Shown here one piece after another: positions 40,917-49,811 of a DNA stretch of 64,000 nt. This stretch comes from Prauserella marina (GTDB lineage Bacteria > Actinomycetota > Actinomycetes > Mycobacteriales > Pseudonocardiaceae). Position 1 is the stretch's first letter. The number at the start of each line of letters is the position of its first letter. The stretch is from positions 6,549,001-6,613,000 of the forward strand of contig NZ_CP016353.1 of the NCBI RefSeq assembly GCF_002240355.1, read 5' to 3'. The translations under genes were made by a program, and so were the position numbers. The notes under the pieces were generated by a model. That model had not been told where the DNA came from and searched no databases. It saw only the letters and a program-made list of their open reading frames with translations.

Positions 40917-41765
40917 TCACTCGTACTGCGACTCGTAGATCCGCGCGAGTTCGGTGTGAATCTCAGTGGCATCGGGCAGCACGATGCCGTCCAGCGTGTG
41001 CACCCTCGTCACCTTGCGGACCGACGACGCGAGGAACAACCCGTCGGCCGAGGCCAGTTCGTCGGCCCTGAGCGGTTCGACCTTGGTCGTCCACCCCGCG
41101 CGCTCCGCCGCACGGAAGACGTCGCCCTGCGTCGTGCCCTTCAGAATGCCGATCGTCGGCGGTGGCGTGTAGAGCGTGCGGCCCCGCGCGATGATCACGT
41201 TGGAGGTCGGACCCTCCAGCACGGAGCCGTCGTTGGCGGTGAAGATGACATCAGAGGCTCCTCTCCTCGCCGCCTCACGCACCGCGGCCATGTTGAGGGC
41301 GTAGGAGAGGGTCTTGGCGCCGAGCAGCAGCCACGGCGCCCTGTCGACCAGGTCGCAATCGATACCCCTGTCGAGGGTGATGGCCGCGATGCCCTCGACC
41401 CTCGCGCGCTTCGCCTTCTCGTCCACCTCCATGCCCACCGCGAACGTGGTCGGCTTGCCTTCGGGATCGCCTTCGATGCCACGGGTCATCACCAGCTTGA
41501 GCGCGAACTCGTCGGACCCCTGCCAGTTGTCGATCACCGTGCGCACGACGCGTTCCCACGCGGGCCGGTCGGGTTCGGGCAGGTCGAGCAGTCGCGCGGA
41601 ACGGGCGAGCCGATCCAGGTGCGGACCGAGTTCGCGGGGCCTGCCGTTGCTGATGAGGATCGTCTCGAAAACCCCGTCGCCACGCACGATGCCGAGGTCG
41701 TCGATGCGGATGTGGGCCTTGTCTGGGTCGGCAAGAGTGCCGTCGAGGAAAGCGAGCACGCGCAT
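40917..41765 (-). CDS. Class IV PLP aminotransferase (aminodeoxychorismate lyase-like)
   Basis: A 282-residue protein from ATG 41765. The fold-type IV pattern is clear: DDLGIVRGDGVFETI near the N-terminus, the PLP Lys in GAKTLSYALNM, the cofactor Glu in LEGPTSNVIIARG, and GILKGTTQGDV near the phosphate site. It may be 4-amino-4-deoxychorismate lyase (folate synthesis) or a branched-chain/D-amino-acid aminotransferase; the neighbouring folate-dependent YgfZ weakly favours the folate role. Divergent from ygfZ with 31 bp between the starts. Confidence 0.85.
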   Translation of the reverse strand: MRVLAFLDGTLADPDKAHIRIDDLGIVRGDGVFETILISNGRPRELGPHLDRLARSARLLDLPEPDRPAWERVVRTVIDNWQGSDEFALKLVMTRGIEGDPEGKPTTFAVGMEVDEKAKRARVEGIAAITLDRGIDCDLVDRAPWLLLGAKTLSYALNMAAVREAARRGASDVIFTANDGSVLEGPTSNVIIARGRTLYTPPPTIGILKGTTQGDVFRAAERAGWTTKVEPLRADELASADGLFLASSVRKVTRVHTLDGIVLPDATEIHTELARIYESQYE

Positions 41766-41796
41766 TCCCACACGGTACTCAACTAACCTCGATGTC

Positions 41797-42918
41797 ATGG
41801 GTTACCAGTCACCTTTGCTCGAACTGCCCGGCGCGGTCGGCGCCCAGGAAGGCCACCCGGAGGCGGGGGTGCCGTGGCATTGGGGAGATCCGTTCGCCGA
41901 GCAGCGCACGGCCACCAGAGGAGTCGCCGTCGTCGACAGGTCGCACAGGGAGGTCATCACCGTCACCGGTGAAGAACGGCTGTCCTGGCTGCACCTCGTG
42001 ATCTCGCAGCACGTGTCGGCGATGGAGGAAGGTACGGGCACCGAGGCGCTCGTGCTGGACAGTCAGGGCAGGATCGACGCGCACATGGTGCTTTCCTATG
42101 TCGATGGCACCGTCTTTCTCGACACCGATCCAGGGGCCAAGGCGACGAGCGCGTTCCCCAACGGCGGAAAGCAAACACTCTTCGAGTACTTCGAGGCGAT
42201 GAAGTTCTGGTCCAAGGTGGACCTCAACGACGCCACGGCCGACTTCGCGATGCTGACCCTGCTCGGTCCCGACACCGACACGGTGCTGGACGTCGGGCTC
42301 CCTTCGCGGCCCTACTCCGTCGTCGCCCTGAAGGGCGGTGGCTTCGCGCGCAGGATGCCGTGGCCAGGTCAGTCCAGTGTGGACTTGATGGTGCCGAGAA
42401 AAGAACTGACCACATGGTGGAAACGCCTCACCGACGCGGGAGCACGGCCTGCTGGTTCGTGGGCTTTCGACGCGTTGCGGGTCGAATCGCTTCGCCCACG
42501 CCTCGGTATCGACACCGACGAACGCACGATTCCGCACGAGGTCAACTGGATCGGCTCGGCCGCGCATGTCGCGAAGGGCTGCTACCGAGGACAGGAGACG
42601 GTGGCAAAGGTGCACAACGTCGGAAGGCCGCCACGCAACATGGTGCTGCTGCATCTCGACGGGTCGCCCGAAATCTATCCCGAAACGGGTGATGCGGTGC
42701 GCCTTGGCGACAAGACGGTCGGCAGGGTCGGCAGTGTCGCCCAGCACCACGAACTGGGTCCCGTCGCGCTCGCGCTGGTCAAGCGGTCGACAAAGCCGGA
42801 AGCGGAACTGATCGCCGGCGAGGAGGACCGCGCGGTACAGGCCGCGATCGATCCCGATTCGGTTCCCGCCGAGCACGCCGCGCCAGGCAGAGAGGCTGTA
42901 CAGCAGCTTCGCGGGTGA
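41797..42918 (+). CDS. ygfZ: Folate-binding YgfZ/GcvT-like protein
   Basis: A 373-residue protein from ATG 41797. It has GcvT-type folds, with the diagnostic YgfZ motif K-G-C-Y-x-G-Q-E (KGCYRGQETVAKVHNVGRPP) in the middle, containing the conserved Cys. YgfZ/IbaG-linked proteins bind tetrahydrofolate and help maintain or repair Fe-S clusters, particularly in MiaB-type enzymes. Actinobacterial copies commonly lie beside the class IV aminotransferase seen here. Confidence 0.93.
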   Translation: MGYQSPLLELPGAVGAQEGHPEAGVPWHWGDPFAEQRTATRGVAVVDRSHREVITVTGEERLSWLHLVISQHVSAMEEGTGTEALVLDSQGRIDAHMVLSYVDGTVFLDTDPGAKATSAFPNGGKQTLFEYFEAMKFWSKVDLNDATADFAMLTLLGPDTDTVLDVGLPSRPYSVVALKGGGFARRMPWPGQSSVDLMVPRKELTTWWKRLTDAGARPAGSWAFDALRVESLRPRLGIDTDERTIPHEVNWIGSAAHVAKGCYRGQETVAKVHNVGRPPRNMVLLHLDGSPEIYPETGDAVRLGDKTVGRVGSVAQHHELGPVALALVKRSTKPEAELIAGEEDRAVQAAIDPDSVPAEHAAPGREAVQQLRG

Positions 42919-42973
42919 GATGATCGGCCCCCGCCCTAGTTCGCAAGACCGATGTAGAGCAGGATGAACCCCC

Positions 42974-43564
42974 GTGATCGAAGTCCGGCCCGGCGGACGC
43001 CGTCGCATCGACCGCGTCCTCGCCGCCGACTATGTCCAGAACCTGGACACGCTGCCGATGGCGGTGCTGCGCGAACGCAGGGACGAGGCCGCTCAGGAAG
43101 AGACCGACCTCTCGTACCTGCGGCGGCTGCTGCACGCGCGCATCGACATCGTGCGAGCGGAACAGCAGCGACGTATTTCGGGTGGCGACGTCAGCATCGT
43201 CGATCAACTGGCGACCATCCTCGCCGAGAACGCGATCGGCCCCGCGACGGGTTCCGGCAGGCACCAGACCCTCGAACCGTCACGGGCAGGCGAGTATCGC
43301 CGCAGGGCGGAAGCACTGGTCGGCAACGCCGACCTGTCCGACGTCGCTTCGCTGACAGAGGACAAGCTGACCGAAACGCTGGAGAGCTTCCACGAGCAGG
43401 AGACCTCTGTCTCCCAGCGTCGCAGGGAGGTACAGGGCGTGGTCGACACGATCAACGCGGAGATCGCCCGCCGCTACGCGCAGGGCAGTGCCTCCGTCGA
43501 CGAACTGCTGGCGAGCCAGCGCGGCGACCCGGCAACCGAGACGCCAGAGGGCAAGGGTGCCTGA
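42974..43564 (+). CDS. rsiG: RsiG-type c-di-GMP-binding anti-sigma factor
   Basis: A 196-residue helical protein from GTG 42974. Streptomyces RsiG binds c-di-GMP through two copies of E(X)3S(X)2R(X)3Q(X)3D and then sequesters the sporulation sigma factor WhiG. The second copy here is perfect (E143, S147, R150, Q154, D158). The first has the same spacing but His at the Gln position (E43, S47, R50, H54, D58). The two lie exactly 100 residues apart on long helices. A C-terminal tail of about 30 residues is disordered. It overlaps the asparaginase gene by 8 bp. The cyclase at 26530 could supply its ligand. Confidence 0.9.
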   Translation: MIEVRPGGRRRIDRVLAADYVQNLDTLPMAVLRERRDEAAQEETDLSYLRRLLHARIDIVRAEQQRRISGGDVSIVDQLATILAENAIGPATGSGRHQTLEPSRAGEYRRRAEALVGNADLSDVASLTEDKLTETLESFHEQETSVSQRRREVQGVVDTINAEIARRYAQGSASVDELLASQRGDPATETPEGKGA

Positions 43565-44549
43565 CGGCGATCCGATACTCGTCGAGGTCGTTCGCTCGGG
43601 GTTCGTGGAGAGCGCTCACCACGGTGCCGTCGTTGTCGTCGGCTCTGAAGGCGAGGTTCGGTCGGCGATCGGCGATGTGGAGCGCCCCCGCTTCCCCCGT
43701 TCCGCGAACAAGCCGATGCAGGCGGCGGGGATGCTGGCCGAGGGACTTGCCGCCGACGAAGGCGACCTGTCCCTGACCTGCGCGTCCCATAACGGTGAGC
43801 AAGGCCACATCGAACGCGTACTGGCATTGCTGGCGAGCGCGGGGCTGCACGAGCGGGACCTCCGCTGCCCAGCCGACTACCCGCTGCACGAGCCGAGCAA
43901 ATTCGAGGCGATCCGCGAGGGAATCGGACGAAGCAGGGCGGCGATGAACTGCTCCGGCAAGCACGCGGGCATGCTGCTCACCTGCGTCGAACGCGGCTGG
44001 CCTACGGAGAGCTACCTCGAAAGGGAGCATCCGCTCCAGCAGGCACTCGCCTCACGGGTCGCCGAGCTGACCGGCGAGCCGGTCGCCGCCACCGGGGTCG
44101 ACGGTTGTGGCGCGCCGCTGTTCGGCTTCTCGCTCATCGGCCTCGCCCGCGCGTTCAGTGCGCTCGTCACCGCGAGGGAAGGGGAGCGGCGCAGGGTCGC
44201 CGACGCCATGCGAGCCCATCCGTGGCTGGTCGCGGGAACAGGCCGGATCGACACGCTGTTGATGACCTCGGTTCCCGGCTTGCTCTCGAAGGAAGGGGCG
44301 GAGGGCGTCGCGGCTTTCGCGCTCCCCGACGGCACCGCGCTCGCCTGCAAGGTCGGCGACGGGGCGGGTAGGGCGAAGGGGCCCGTGCTCGTCGCAGCAC
44401 TGGCGGCGCTGGGCGCGCTGCCAGGAAACCCCGCGGCGGCCTCGGTGCTCACCGGCGTCGGCAGAGGCGCGGGCCTCGTGCTCGGCGGTGGCCGCGAAGC
44501 GGGAGAACTCAGGGTGACCGAAGCCTGCCGAGCCGCGCTGACCGGTTAG
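43557..44549 (+). CDS. L-asparaginase II-type protein
   Basis: A 330-residue protein from GTG 43557, inside the rsiG 3' end. It matches the asparaginase II family (PF06089): VEVVRSGFVESAHHGAVVVV at the N-terminus, FPRSANKPMQAAGMLAEGLA, the conserved LTCASHNGEQGHIERV, and AAMNCSGKHAGMLLTCVERG. It hydrolyses asparagine to aspartate and ammonia in the cytosol; unrelated to the classical type I/II enzymes of E. coli. Convergent with the next gene (4-bp overlap). Confidence 0.93.
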   Translation: MPDGDPILVEVVRSGFVESAHHGAVVVVGSEGEVRSAIGDVERPRFPRSANKPMQAAGMLAEGLAADEGDLSLTCASHNGEQGHIERVLALLASAGLHERDLRCPADYPLHEPSKFEAIREGIGRSRAAMNCSGKHAGMLLTCVERGWPTESYLEREHPLQQALASRVAELTGEPVAATGVDGCGAPLFGFSLIGLARAFSALVTAREGERRRVADAMRAHPWLVAGTGRIDTLLMTSVPGLLSKEGAEGVAAFALPDGTALACKVGDGAGRAKGPVLVAALAALGALPGNPAAASVLTGVGRGAGLVLGGGREAGELRVTEACRAALTG

Positions 44550-45451
44550 TTGAACCGTTCGCGGGCGGCGAGGTCGCCCCAGTAGTCGCGAAGAGTCTGG
44601 AAGAGGTCGGCGATTTCCTCGACAGCTCCGTTGCGTAGCGCGTCGAGGATGGAGTGCACCTCTTCCGCCGACGTGTCGCTCTCCAGAATCGGGTCGTCGA
44701 CGAGCTGGACCAGGCCGCCGTAGTCGAGTTCGACGGCCGAGGCCGGATGGAAGTTGGACAACCAGCGGTTGGTCTCCTCAAGGATCTCCGTCGGCCCCGA
44801 GTCGCCGAAGGTTCCTCTCACCAGCTCCTCGGCGTCGGCGGCCCTGCTCAGGGCATCCGACATGGCCACCCGCCAGGACAGTTCGCGCGTGGGATCGTGC
44901 AGGCCGTCGCCCAGCACGAGCCTGCGCTCGTCGGGTTCGATGAGCGAGAACCACGGCAGTGGCACCGTCCACGTGGTCGACAGCATGTGCATGGTTCCGC
45001 TGTGCAGATCACGCAGAGCCGCGTTCGCCCTCGACTTCACGGCCTCCTCGGAAACCCCGTTGGCGTCGAGGACGGCGGCCCGCAGCGCGGGGTGAGCGTC
45101 ACCGAGGAAGCCGACGAGCGCCGCGGCGGAGCGGACCCTCAGTTCGAGCGGGCACACGAGCGGGCCAGGGCCGACCTCGGCCCCGGTCTCGGTCGGTACG
45201 TCGGCGGGGTCGAGCACGAGTACGTCGGTCTGGGTGCTCGGCGCGGGATTGCCGTTGGCCAGCTCCGCGGGCAGCAACCGAACCGGTATTGAAATTTGTG
45301 ACTTCAGCCACAAGAGATGTTCCCGCTCGCCCACACTGGCCCTGGTCAGCTTCGCCGCTTCGACGGCCTGAACAAGCTGCTCGGGAGGGGGGTCGCCGAA
45401 AGAGGAGAGGGGTTCGTACACCCTCAGATAGGCCACGAACGGACGGAGCAC
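44546..45451 (-). CDS. Conserved actinobacterial hypothetical protein
   Basis: A 301-residue protein from GTG 45451, chosen because residues before VLRPFVAYLRVYEPLSSFGD look non-coding. It has no membrane segment. Recognisable features include a Trp-rich stretch (TTWTVPLPWFSLIEPDERRL) and ELSWRVAMSDALSRAADAEE. I recognise it only as a type of conserved protein near asparaginase in this family of bacteria; no function can be assigned. Confidence 0.75.
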   Translation of the reverse strand: MLRPFVAYLRVYEPLSSFGDPPPEQLVQAVEAAKLTRASVGEREHLLWLKSQISIPVRLLPAELANGNPAPSTQTDVLVLDPADVPTETGAEVGPGPLVCPLELRVRSAAALVGFLGDAHPALRAAVLDANGVSEEAVKSRANAALRDLHSGTMHMLSTTWTVPLPWFSLIEPDERRLVLGDGLHDPTRELSWRVAMSDALSRAADAEELVRGTFGDSGPTEILEETNRWLSNFHPASAVELDYGGLVQLVDDPILESDTSAEEVHSILDALRNGAVEEIADLFQTLRDYWGDLAARERFN

Positions 45452-45659
45452 TCCTGAATCGTGGCACGTCGGACGACATCGGCGAGCACCGGCTGGTCCG
45501 ACTGGCCCGCGAAAGGCGATACTGTCACCGTTCGCACACCGTGCCACGTCGCATCAGACCGACGTGACACGGTACGGTGTGTTCAGGAAATAGTTGTCGA
45601 GACGACGCGGGGCCGCCGATTCCCCCGGCCGCCCCGCCCCTGTGCAAGGGGGTCGAGCC

Positions 45660-45845
45660 ATGGGGCGCGGCCGAGCTAAGGCCAAGCAGACGAAGGTGGC
45701 CCGGGAGCTCAAGTACAGCGTTCCCACCACGGATTTCGATGCCCTACAGCGTGAGCTGTCGGGCGGTTCCGAGGATGAGGACCGCAAGGACGACGAGCAA
45801 CCAGAGGACCCGTACGACGACGGGTACGACGACCACCGTCGTTGA
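45660..45845 (+). CDS. DUF3073 small protein
   Basis: A 61-residue protein from ATG 45660. It opens GRGRAKAKQTKVARELKYSV, the DUF3073 signature, and ends in an acidic Asp/Glu-rich tail (PEDPYDDGYDDHRR). The family is strictly actinobacterial, often encoded near purine genes, with unknown function; the basic start suggests RNA or DNA contact. The upstream frame is open but the motif marks the start. A terminator follows. Confidence 0.93.
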   Translation: MGRGRAKAKQTKVARELKYSVPTTDFDALQRELSGGSEDEDRKDDEQPEDPYDDGYDDHRR

Positions 45846-45861
45846 ATCTCAACGCGTAGCG

Positions 45862-45899
45862 CGAGGGTGGGACCCGGCGAAAGCCGAGTCCCACCCTCG
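45862..45899 (+). terminator. Terminator after DUF3073
   Basis: GAGGGTGGGACCCGGC pairs with GCCGAGTCCCACCCTC around a GAAA loop, one mismatch. It lies 17 bp beyond the stop codon. Confidence 0.85.
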
Positions 45900-45956
45900 T
45901 GTTCCGCGCGCTGCCAAACGCGACTGACGACGCCGTCGGCCGCGGGACGAGGAGAG

Positions 45957-46820
45957 ATGGTGCCTGACATTCAACGCGTCGGCGTTGTCGGAGCCGGCCT
46001 CATGGGTTCCGGTATCGCCGAGGTGCATGCCAGGGCTGGAATCGACGTGCTCGTCACGGAGGTCAGCCAGGCGGCACTCGACGCGGGCAAGGCCCGTATC
46101 GACAAATCGCTGCAACGCGGTGTGCGGAGCGGGAAGCTCGCCACGGAGGACGCGGAAGCGGCACTCGGCCGGATCACCTTCACCACGGACATCGGGGCCT
46201 TCGCCGACCGCGACCTCGTCGTCGAGGCCGTGCTCGAACAGGAGCAGGCCAAGGTCGATGTATTCAGCTCGCTCGACAAGGTCATCGAGCGGGACGACGC
46301 CATCCTCGCCTCGAACACCTCGTCCATCCCGATCATGAAACTCGGTATGGCGACCAGCCGCCCACAGCAGGTGGTCGGCATCCACTTTTTCAACCCGGTA
46401 CCGGTGCTCCCGCTCGTCGAGCTCGTCCCCTCGCTGCTGACCAGCGACAAGACCATCGCCCGCGCCGACGCGCACGTGTCAGAGGCACTGGGCAAGACGG
46501 TGATCCGCTCGCAGGACAGGGCGGGCTTCATCGTCAACGCACTGCTCGTTCCCTACCTGTTGTCCGCGATCAGGATGTTCGAGTCGGGGTTCGCCTCGGC
46601 CGAGGACATCGACAACGGCATGGAGAAGGGCACCGCGCACCCGATGGGCCCGCTGCGGCTGGCCGACCTGATCGGGCTCGACACGGTCAAGGCCATCGCC
46701 GACTCGATGTACGCGGAATTCAAGGAACCGCTGTACTCGTCGCCGCCGCTGTTGCTGCGCATGGTCGACGCGGGCCTGCTCGGCAAGAAGACGGGCCGGG
46801 GCTTCTACAGCTACGAGTGA
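45957..46820 (+). CDS. 3-hydroxybutyryl-CoA dehydrogenase
   Basis: A 287-residue protein from ATG 45957 (GAGGAGAG just before; a GTG at 45960 is equally possible). NAD-binding VGVVGAGLMGSGIAEVHARA opens the Rossmann domain. NTSSIPIMKL and VGIHFFNPVPVLPLVELV contain the catalytic His-Glu region, and the C-terminal dimerisation domain reads FIVNALLVPYLLSAIRMFE. It oxidises 3-hydroxyacyl-CoA to 3-ketoacyl-CoA (or the reverse) in butanoate, PHB or fatty-acid metabolism. Confidence 0.94.
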   Translation: MVPDIQRVGVVGAGLMGSGIAEVHARAGIDVLVTEVSQAALDAGKARIDKSLQRGVRSGKLATEDAEAALGRITFTTDIGAFADRDLVVEAVLEQEQAKVDVFSSLDKVIERDDAILASNTSSIPIMKLGMATSRPQQVVGIHFFNPVPVLPLVELVPSLLTSDKTIARADAHVSEALGKTVIRSQDRAGFIVNALLVPYLLSAIRMFESGFASAEDIDNGMEKGTAHPMGPLRLADLIGLDTVKAIADSMYAEFKEPLYSSPPLLLRMVDAGLLGKKTGRGFYSYE

Positions 46821-46868
46821 GCTGAGCCGGAGCACGCAGGGCGGCACGCGCGGCCCTAGGCTGCGGGC

Positions 46869-47756
46869 GTGGATACGCAGCTTCGAGTCGGCGTGGTCGG
46901 GGCGGGAACGTGGGCACGGCAAGTGCACGCGCCAGGCATCGCCGACCACCCAGGCACCATCTTGAGCGCCGTGTGGGCTCGGCGACCGGAAGCGGCTGCC
47001 GAACTGGCCGAGCAGCACTGTACGACCGCGTGCTCGACGTTCGACGACCTGCTCGGCGGGGTCGACGCCGTCGCCTTCGCCGTCCCGCCCGCCGTGCAGG
47101 CCGAACTCGCACCGCTCGCCGCGAAAGCGGGCAAGCACCTGATCCTGGAAAAGCCACTGGCAACAAGCGTTGAGCAGGCGGAACGACTCGCCCATGCCGT
47201 CGATGAGGCGGAAGTGGCCTCGCTCATCATGCTGACCCTGCGCTACACGATGCAGGCGAGGGAGTGGCTTGCCGGACTCGCCGAGGACGGCGGCTGGAAA
47301 GGCGGCAACGGGCGCTGGCTGTCCGGCGCCCTGCTCGGGGACCGGTACGGGAACTCGCCGTGGCGGCACGCGGAGGGAGCGCTCGCCGACATCGGCCCAC
47401 ATACGTTCGACCTGCTCGACGCCGCGCTCGGCGAGATCACCACGGTCTTGGCAGCCGAGCGCTCTTCCGACGACCTGTGGCATGTGCTCTTCGAGCACGA
47501 TGGTGGCGCGACGAGCACGGCCGCGCTCTCGACTCGGCTGCCGATCACCCCGACGGCGGTCGAGTTCAGCGTCTACGGCGACGCCGGTCTTCGCACCCTG
47601 GTCAGGAAGCGGACGTCCGAGAGCGAGGCCTACACCGCGTTGCTCGACGACTTCGCCGCCATGATCGCGAGCGGCACCCGGCGGCACCCCTGCGATGTCC
47701 ACCGAGGTGTTCATCTGCAACGGGTGCTCGCCGAGTGCCTGCGGCTCGCGGGCTGA
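46869..47756 (+). CDS. Gfo/Idh/MocA-family oxidoreductase
   Basis: A 295-residue protein from GTG 46869. The N-terminal Rossmann fold (LRVGVVGAGTWARQVHAPGI) is followed by the family's LILEKPLATSVEQAERL, in which EKP holds the nicotinamide-side Lys. A C-terminal beta-sheet domain forms the substrate pocket (HAEGALADIGPHTFDLLDAA with the GxHxxD motif). It probably oxidises a sugar, inositol or amino-acid-like alcohol using NAD(P). It ends 3 bp before the convergent tctA gene. Confidence 0.9.
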   Translation: MDTQLRVGVVGAGTWARQVHAPGIADHPGTILSAVWARRPEAAAELAEQHCTTACSTFDDLLGGVDAVAFAVPPAVQAELAPLAAKAGKHLILEKPLATSVEQAERLAHAVDEAEVASLIMLTLRYTMQAREWLAGLAEDGGWKGGNGRWLSGALLGDRYGNSPWRHAEGALADIGPHTFDLLDAALGEITTVLAAERSSDDLWHVLFEHDGGATSTAALSTRLPITPTAVEFSVYGDAGLRTLVRKRTSESEAYTALLDDFAAMIASGTRRHPCDVHRGVHLQRVLAECLRLAG

Positions 47757-47759
47757 CGA

Positions 47760-49271
47760 TCAGGCGTCGATCTTGTCCTGCTTGTCCTCGCGCCGACCGC
47801 CTGGCAGGACCTTGCGGACCAACGGCCAGGCGAGCAGCACCGCGATGATCACGTAGATCGTCACCGCGATCGGCGAGTTGATCAGCCCGGTCAGGTTGCC
47901 GTCACTGATCTGTAGTGCCCGCCGCATCTGCAACTCGGCGGCCGGGCCGAGGATCACGCCGATGATGGCGGGCAGCACCGGAAGGCCGTACCTGCGCATC
48001 GCGAAACCGAGCACACCGATGGCGAACAGGATGATCAGGTCGAGCACTTCTCCGCCGACCGCGTAGGCACCGACGCTGGCGAACAGCAGGATGCCCGCGT
48101 AGAGGTACGGTCTTGGGATGCGCAGCAGCTTCGCCCACACCGGAGCCATCGGCAGGTTGATCACCAGCAGGAAGAGCAACCCGATAGGCAGGCTCGCGAT
48201 CAGCGCCCACACCAGCCCCGATTCCCTTTCGAACAGCAGCGGCCCCGGCTGGATGCCGTACTGCTGGAAGGCCGCGAGCATGACGGCGGCGACCGCTGTC
48301 GTCGGCAACCCGAGCGTCAGCATCGTCACCATCGTGCCCGCCGCCGTCGCCGTCGACGTCGCCTCCGGTCCCGCGACACCTTCGATGGCGCCCTTGCCCC
48401 ACTGGTCCTTGCGTTTGGACAGCTTCTTCTCGGTGACGTAGGACAGAAAGGTCGTCATGTCGGCGCCACCGGCAGGGATCGCCCCGAACGGGAAGCCGAT
48501 GAACGGGCCGCGCAGCCACGGCTTCCACGCCCTGCGCACGTCGTCGCGCCCGAGCCACGGCCTCCCGACGGGAATCGGTTTCTCCATCGTCTGCCGCAGG
48601 TGCGCGGCGACCCACAGCGATTCACCGACCGCGAACAACCCGACCGCGACGATCACGACGTCGATGCCGTCGGCCAGATGCAGTGAGCCGAACGTCAGCC
48701 GCGCCTGGCCGGTGAGCTGGTCGAGCCCGACGAGTCCGATCGTGAGACCGATCAACAGCGAGGCGAACCCACGTAGCCGCGAACTGCCGAGCACCGTCGA
48801 GGTCGCGACGAACGCGAGCACCATGAACGCGAAGTAATCGGGAGCCCCGATGTTGACCGCATAGCTCGCGATGACCGGTGCGAGCAGGATCAACAGGGTG
48901 ATGCCGATGAGCCCGCCGATGAAGTGACCGATGGCCGCCGCGGCGAGTGCCTGCGCGCCCCTTCCCGCCTTCGCCATCTTGTTGCCCTCGATCGCGACGA
49001 CGACAGCCGCGCTCTCACCGGGCGTGTTGAGCAGGATCGAGGTCGTCGATCCTCCGAACATGCCACCGAAGTAGATCCCGGCGAACATGATGAACGCGCC
49101 GGTGGGGTCGAGTCCGTAGGTGACGGGGAGCAGCAGAGCGACGGCCATCGCGGGGCCGATGCCGGGAAGGACCCCGATCGCCGTCCCCAGCAGTACGCCG
49201 ATCGCGGCGAACAGCAAATGCGAAGGAGTCAGCGCGGTCGCGAATCCGTCGAGCAGGTTCGAGAGGTCCAC
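47760..49271 (-). CDS. tctA: Tripartite tricarboxylate transporter large permease TctA
   Basis: A 503-residue membrane protein from GTG 49271, 3 bp after the tctB stop. Ten to twelve helices are predicted. [20 protein letters not shown] and [20 protein letters not shown] are the TctA signature motifs, with a second internal copy ([20 protein letters not shown]). It forms the transport path for citrate or another tri- or dicarboxylate, driven by an ion gradient. The charged C-terminus is cytosolic. Confidence 0.95.
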   Translation of the reverse strand: MDLSNLLDGFATALTPSHLLFAAIGVLLGTAIGVLPGIGPAMAVALLLPVTYGLDPTGAFIMFAGIYFGGMFGGSTTSILLNTPGESAAVVVAIEGNKMAKAGRGAQALAAAAIGHFIGGLIGITLLILLAPVIASYAVNIGAPDYFAFMVLAFVATSTVLGSSRLRGFASLLIGLTIGLVGLDQLTGQARLTFGSLHLADGIDVVIVAVGLFAVGESLWVAAHLRQTMEKPIPVGRPWLGRDDVRRAWKPWLRGPFIGFPFGAIPAGGADMTTFLSYVTEKKLSKRKDQWGKGAIEGVAGPEATSTATAAGTMVTMLTLGLPTTAVAAVMLAAFQQYGIQPGPLLFERESGLVWALIASLPIGLLFLLVINLPMAPVWAKLLRIPRPYLYAGILLFASVGAYAVGGEVLDLIILFAIGVLGFAMRRYGLPVLPAIIGVILGPAAELQMRRALQISDGNLTGLINSPIAVTIYVIIAVLLAWPLVRKVLPGGRREDKQDKIDA

Positions 49272-49274
49272 GGC

Positions 49275-49811
49275 TCAGAACACCCCCATCAGCGGGCCGC
49301 CTGGCAGCGGGACACCGAGCAATTCGTTGAAGGCAAGCCAGGTGCCCACCGAGAGAACCGCCGCGATGAGCGGATCGCGCACGGTGTTGCGGCTGCCGAG
49401 CGCGTAGGCCGCGCCCCAGAACATGACCGCTGAGGAAATGGGAAAGCCGACGAAGTCGATCAACGCGGCGTTGGCGAGAAAAGCACCGGAGAGAACGAGT
49501 ACGGTCCGCCAGTCGGCGGGCGTCGAGAGGTCGATGTCCTCTCCGCCCTCCGCCTGGGCCTTCCCTCCCCGCAGCACCTCGCGGGCGAGCAGCAACGCGA
49601 CCAGCATCAGCAGCGAACCGACGAGAACGGGAACGGCCTTCGGTCCCAGCGGTCCACGCTGGGTGAAGTCACTCGGGATCGTCAGCGCGTTGGTGAGCAC
49701 CAATACGCCGAGCGCGAGCAGGAAAACGCACACGCCCAGTTCGGAATGCGAGCGCCACCAGCTTGGCTTCGGCACTTCGGCTTGTTCGGCGACGGCAGAT
49801 GGGGAACTCAT
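49275..49811 (-). CDS. tctB: Tripartite tricarboxylate transporter small subunit TctB
   Basis: A 178-residue protein from ATG 49811, overlapping the tctC stop by 4 bp (ATGA). Four transmembrane helices (VCVFLLALGVLVLTNALTIP first) with a hydrophilic loop rich in Glu between helices 2 and 3. RGPLGPKAVPVLVGSLLMLV is typical of TctB. It is a required membrane partner of TctA. Confidence 0.92.
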   Translation of the reverse strand: MSSPSAVAEQAEVPKPSWWRSHSELGVCVFLLALGVLVLTNALTIPSDFTQRGPLGPKAVPVLVGSLLMLVALLLAREVLRGGKAQAEGGEDIDLSTPADWRTVLVLSGAFLANAALIDFVGFPISSAVMFWGAAYALGSRNTVRDPLIAAVLSVGTWLAFNELLGVPLPGGPLMGVF

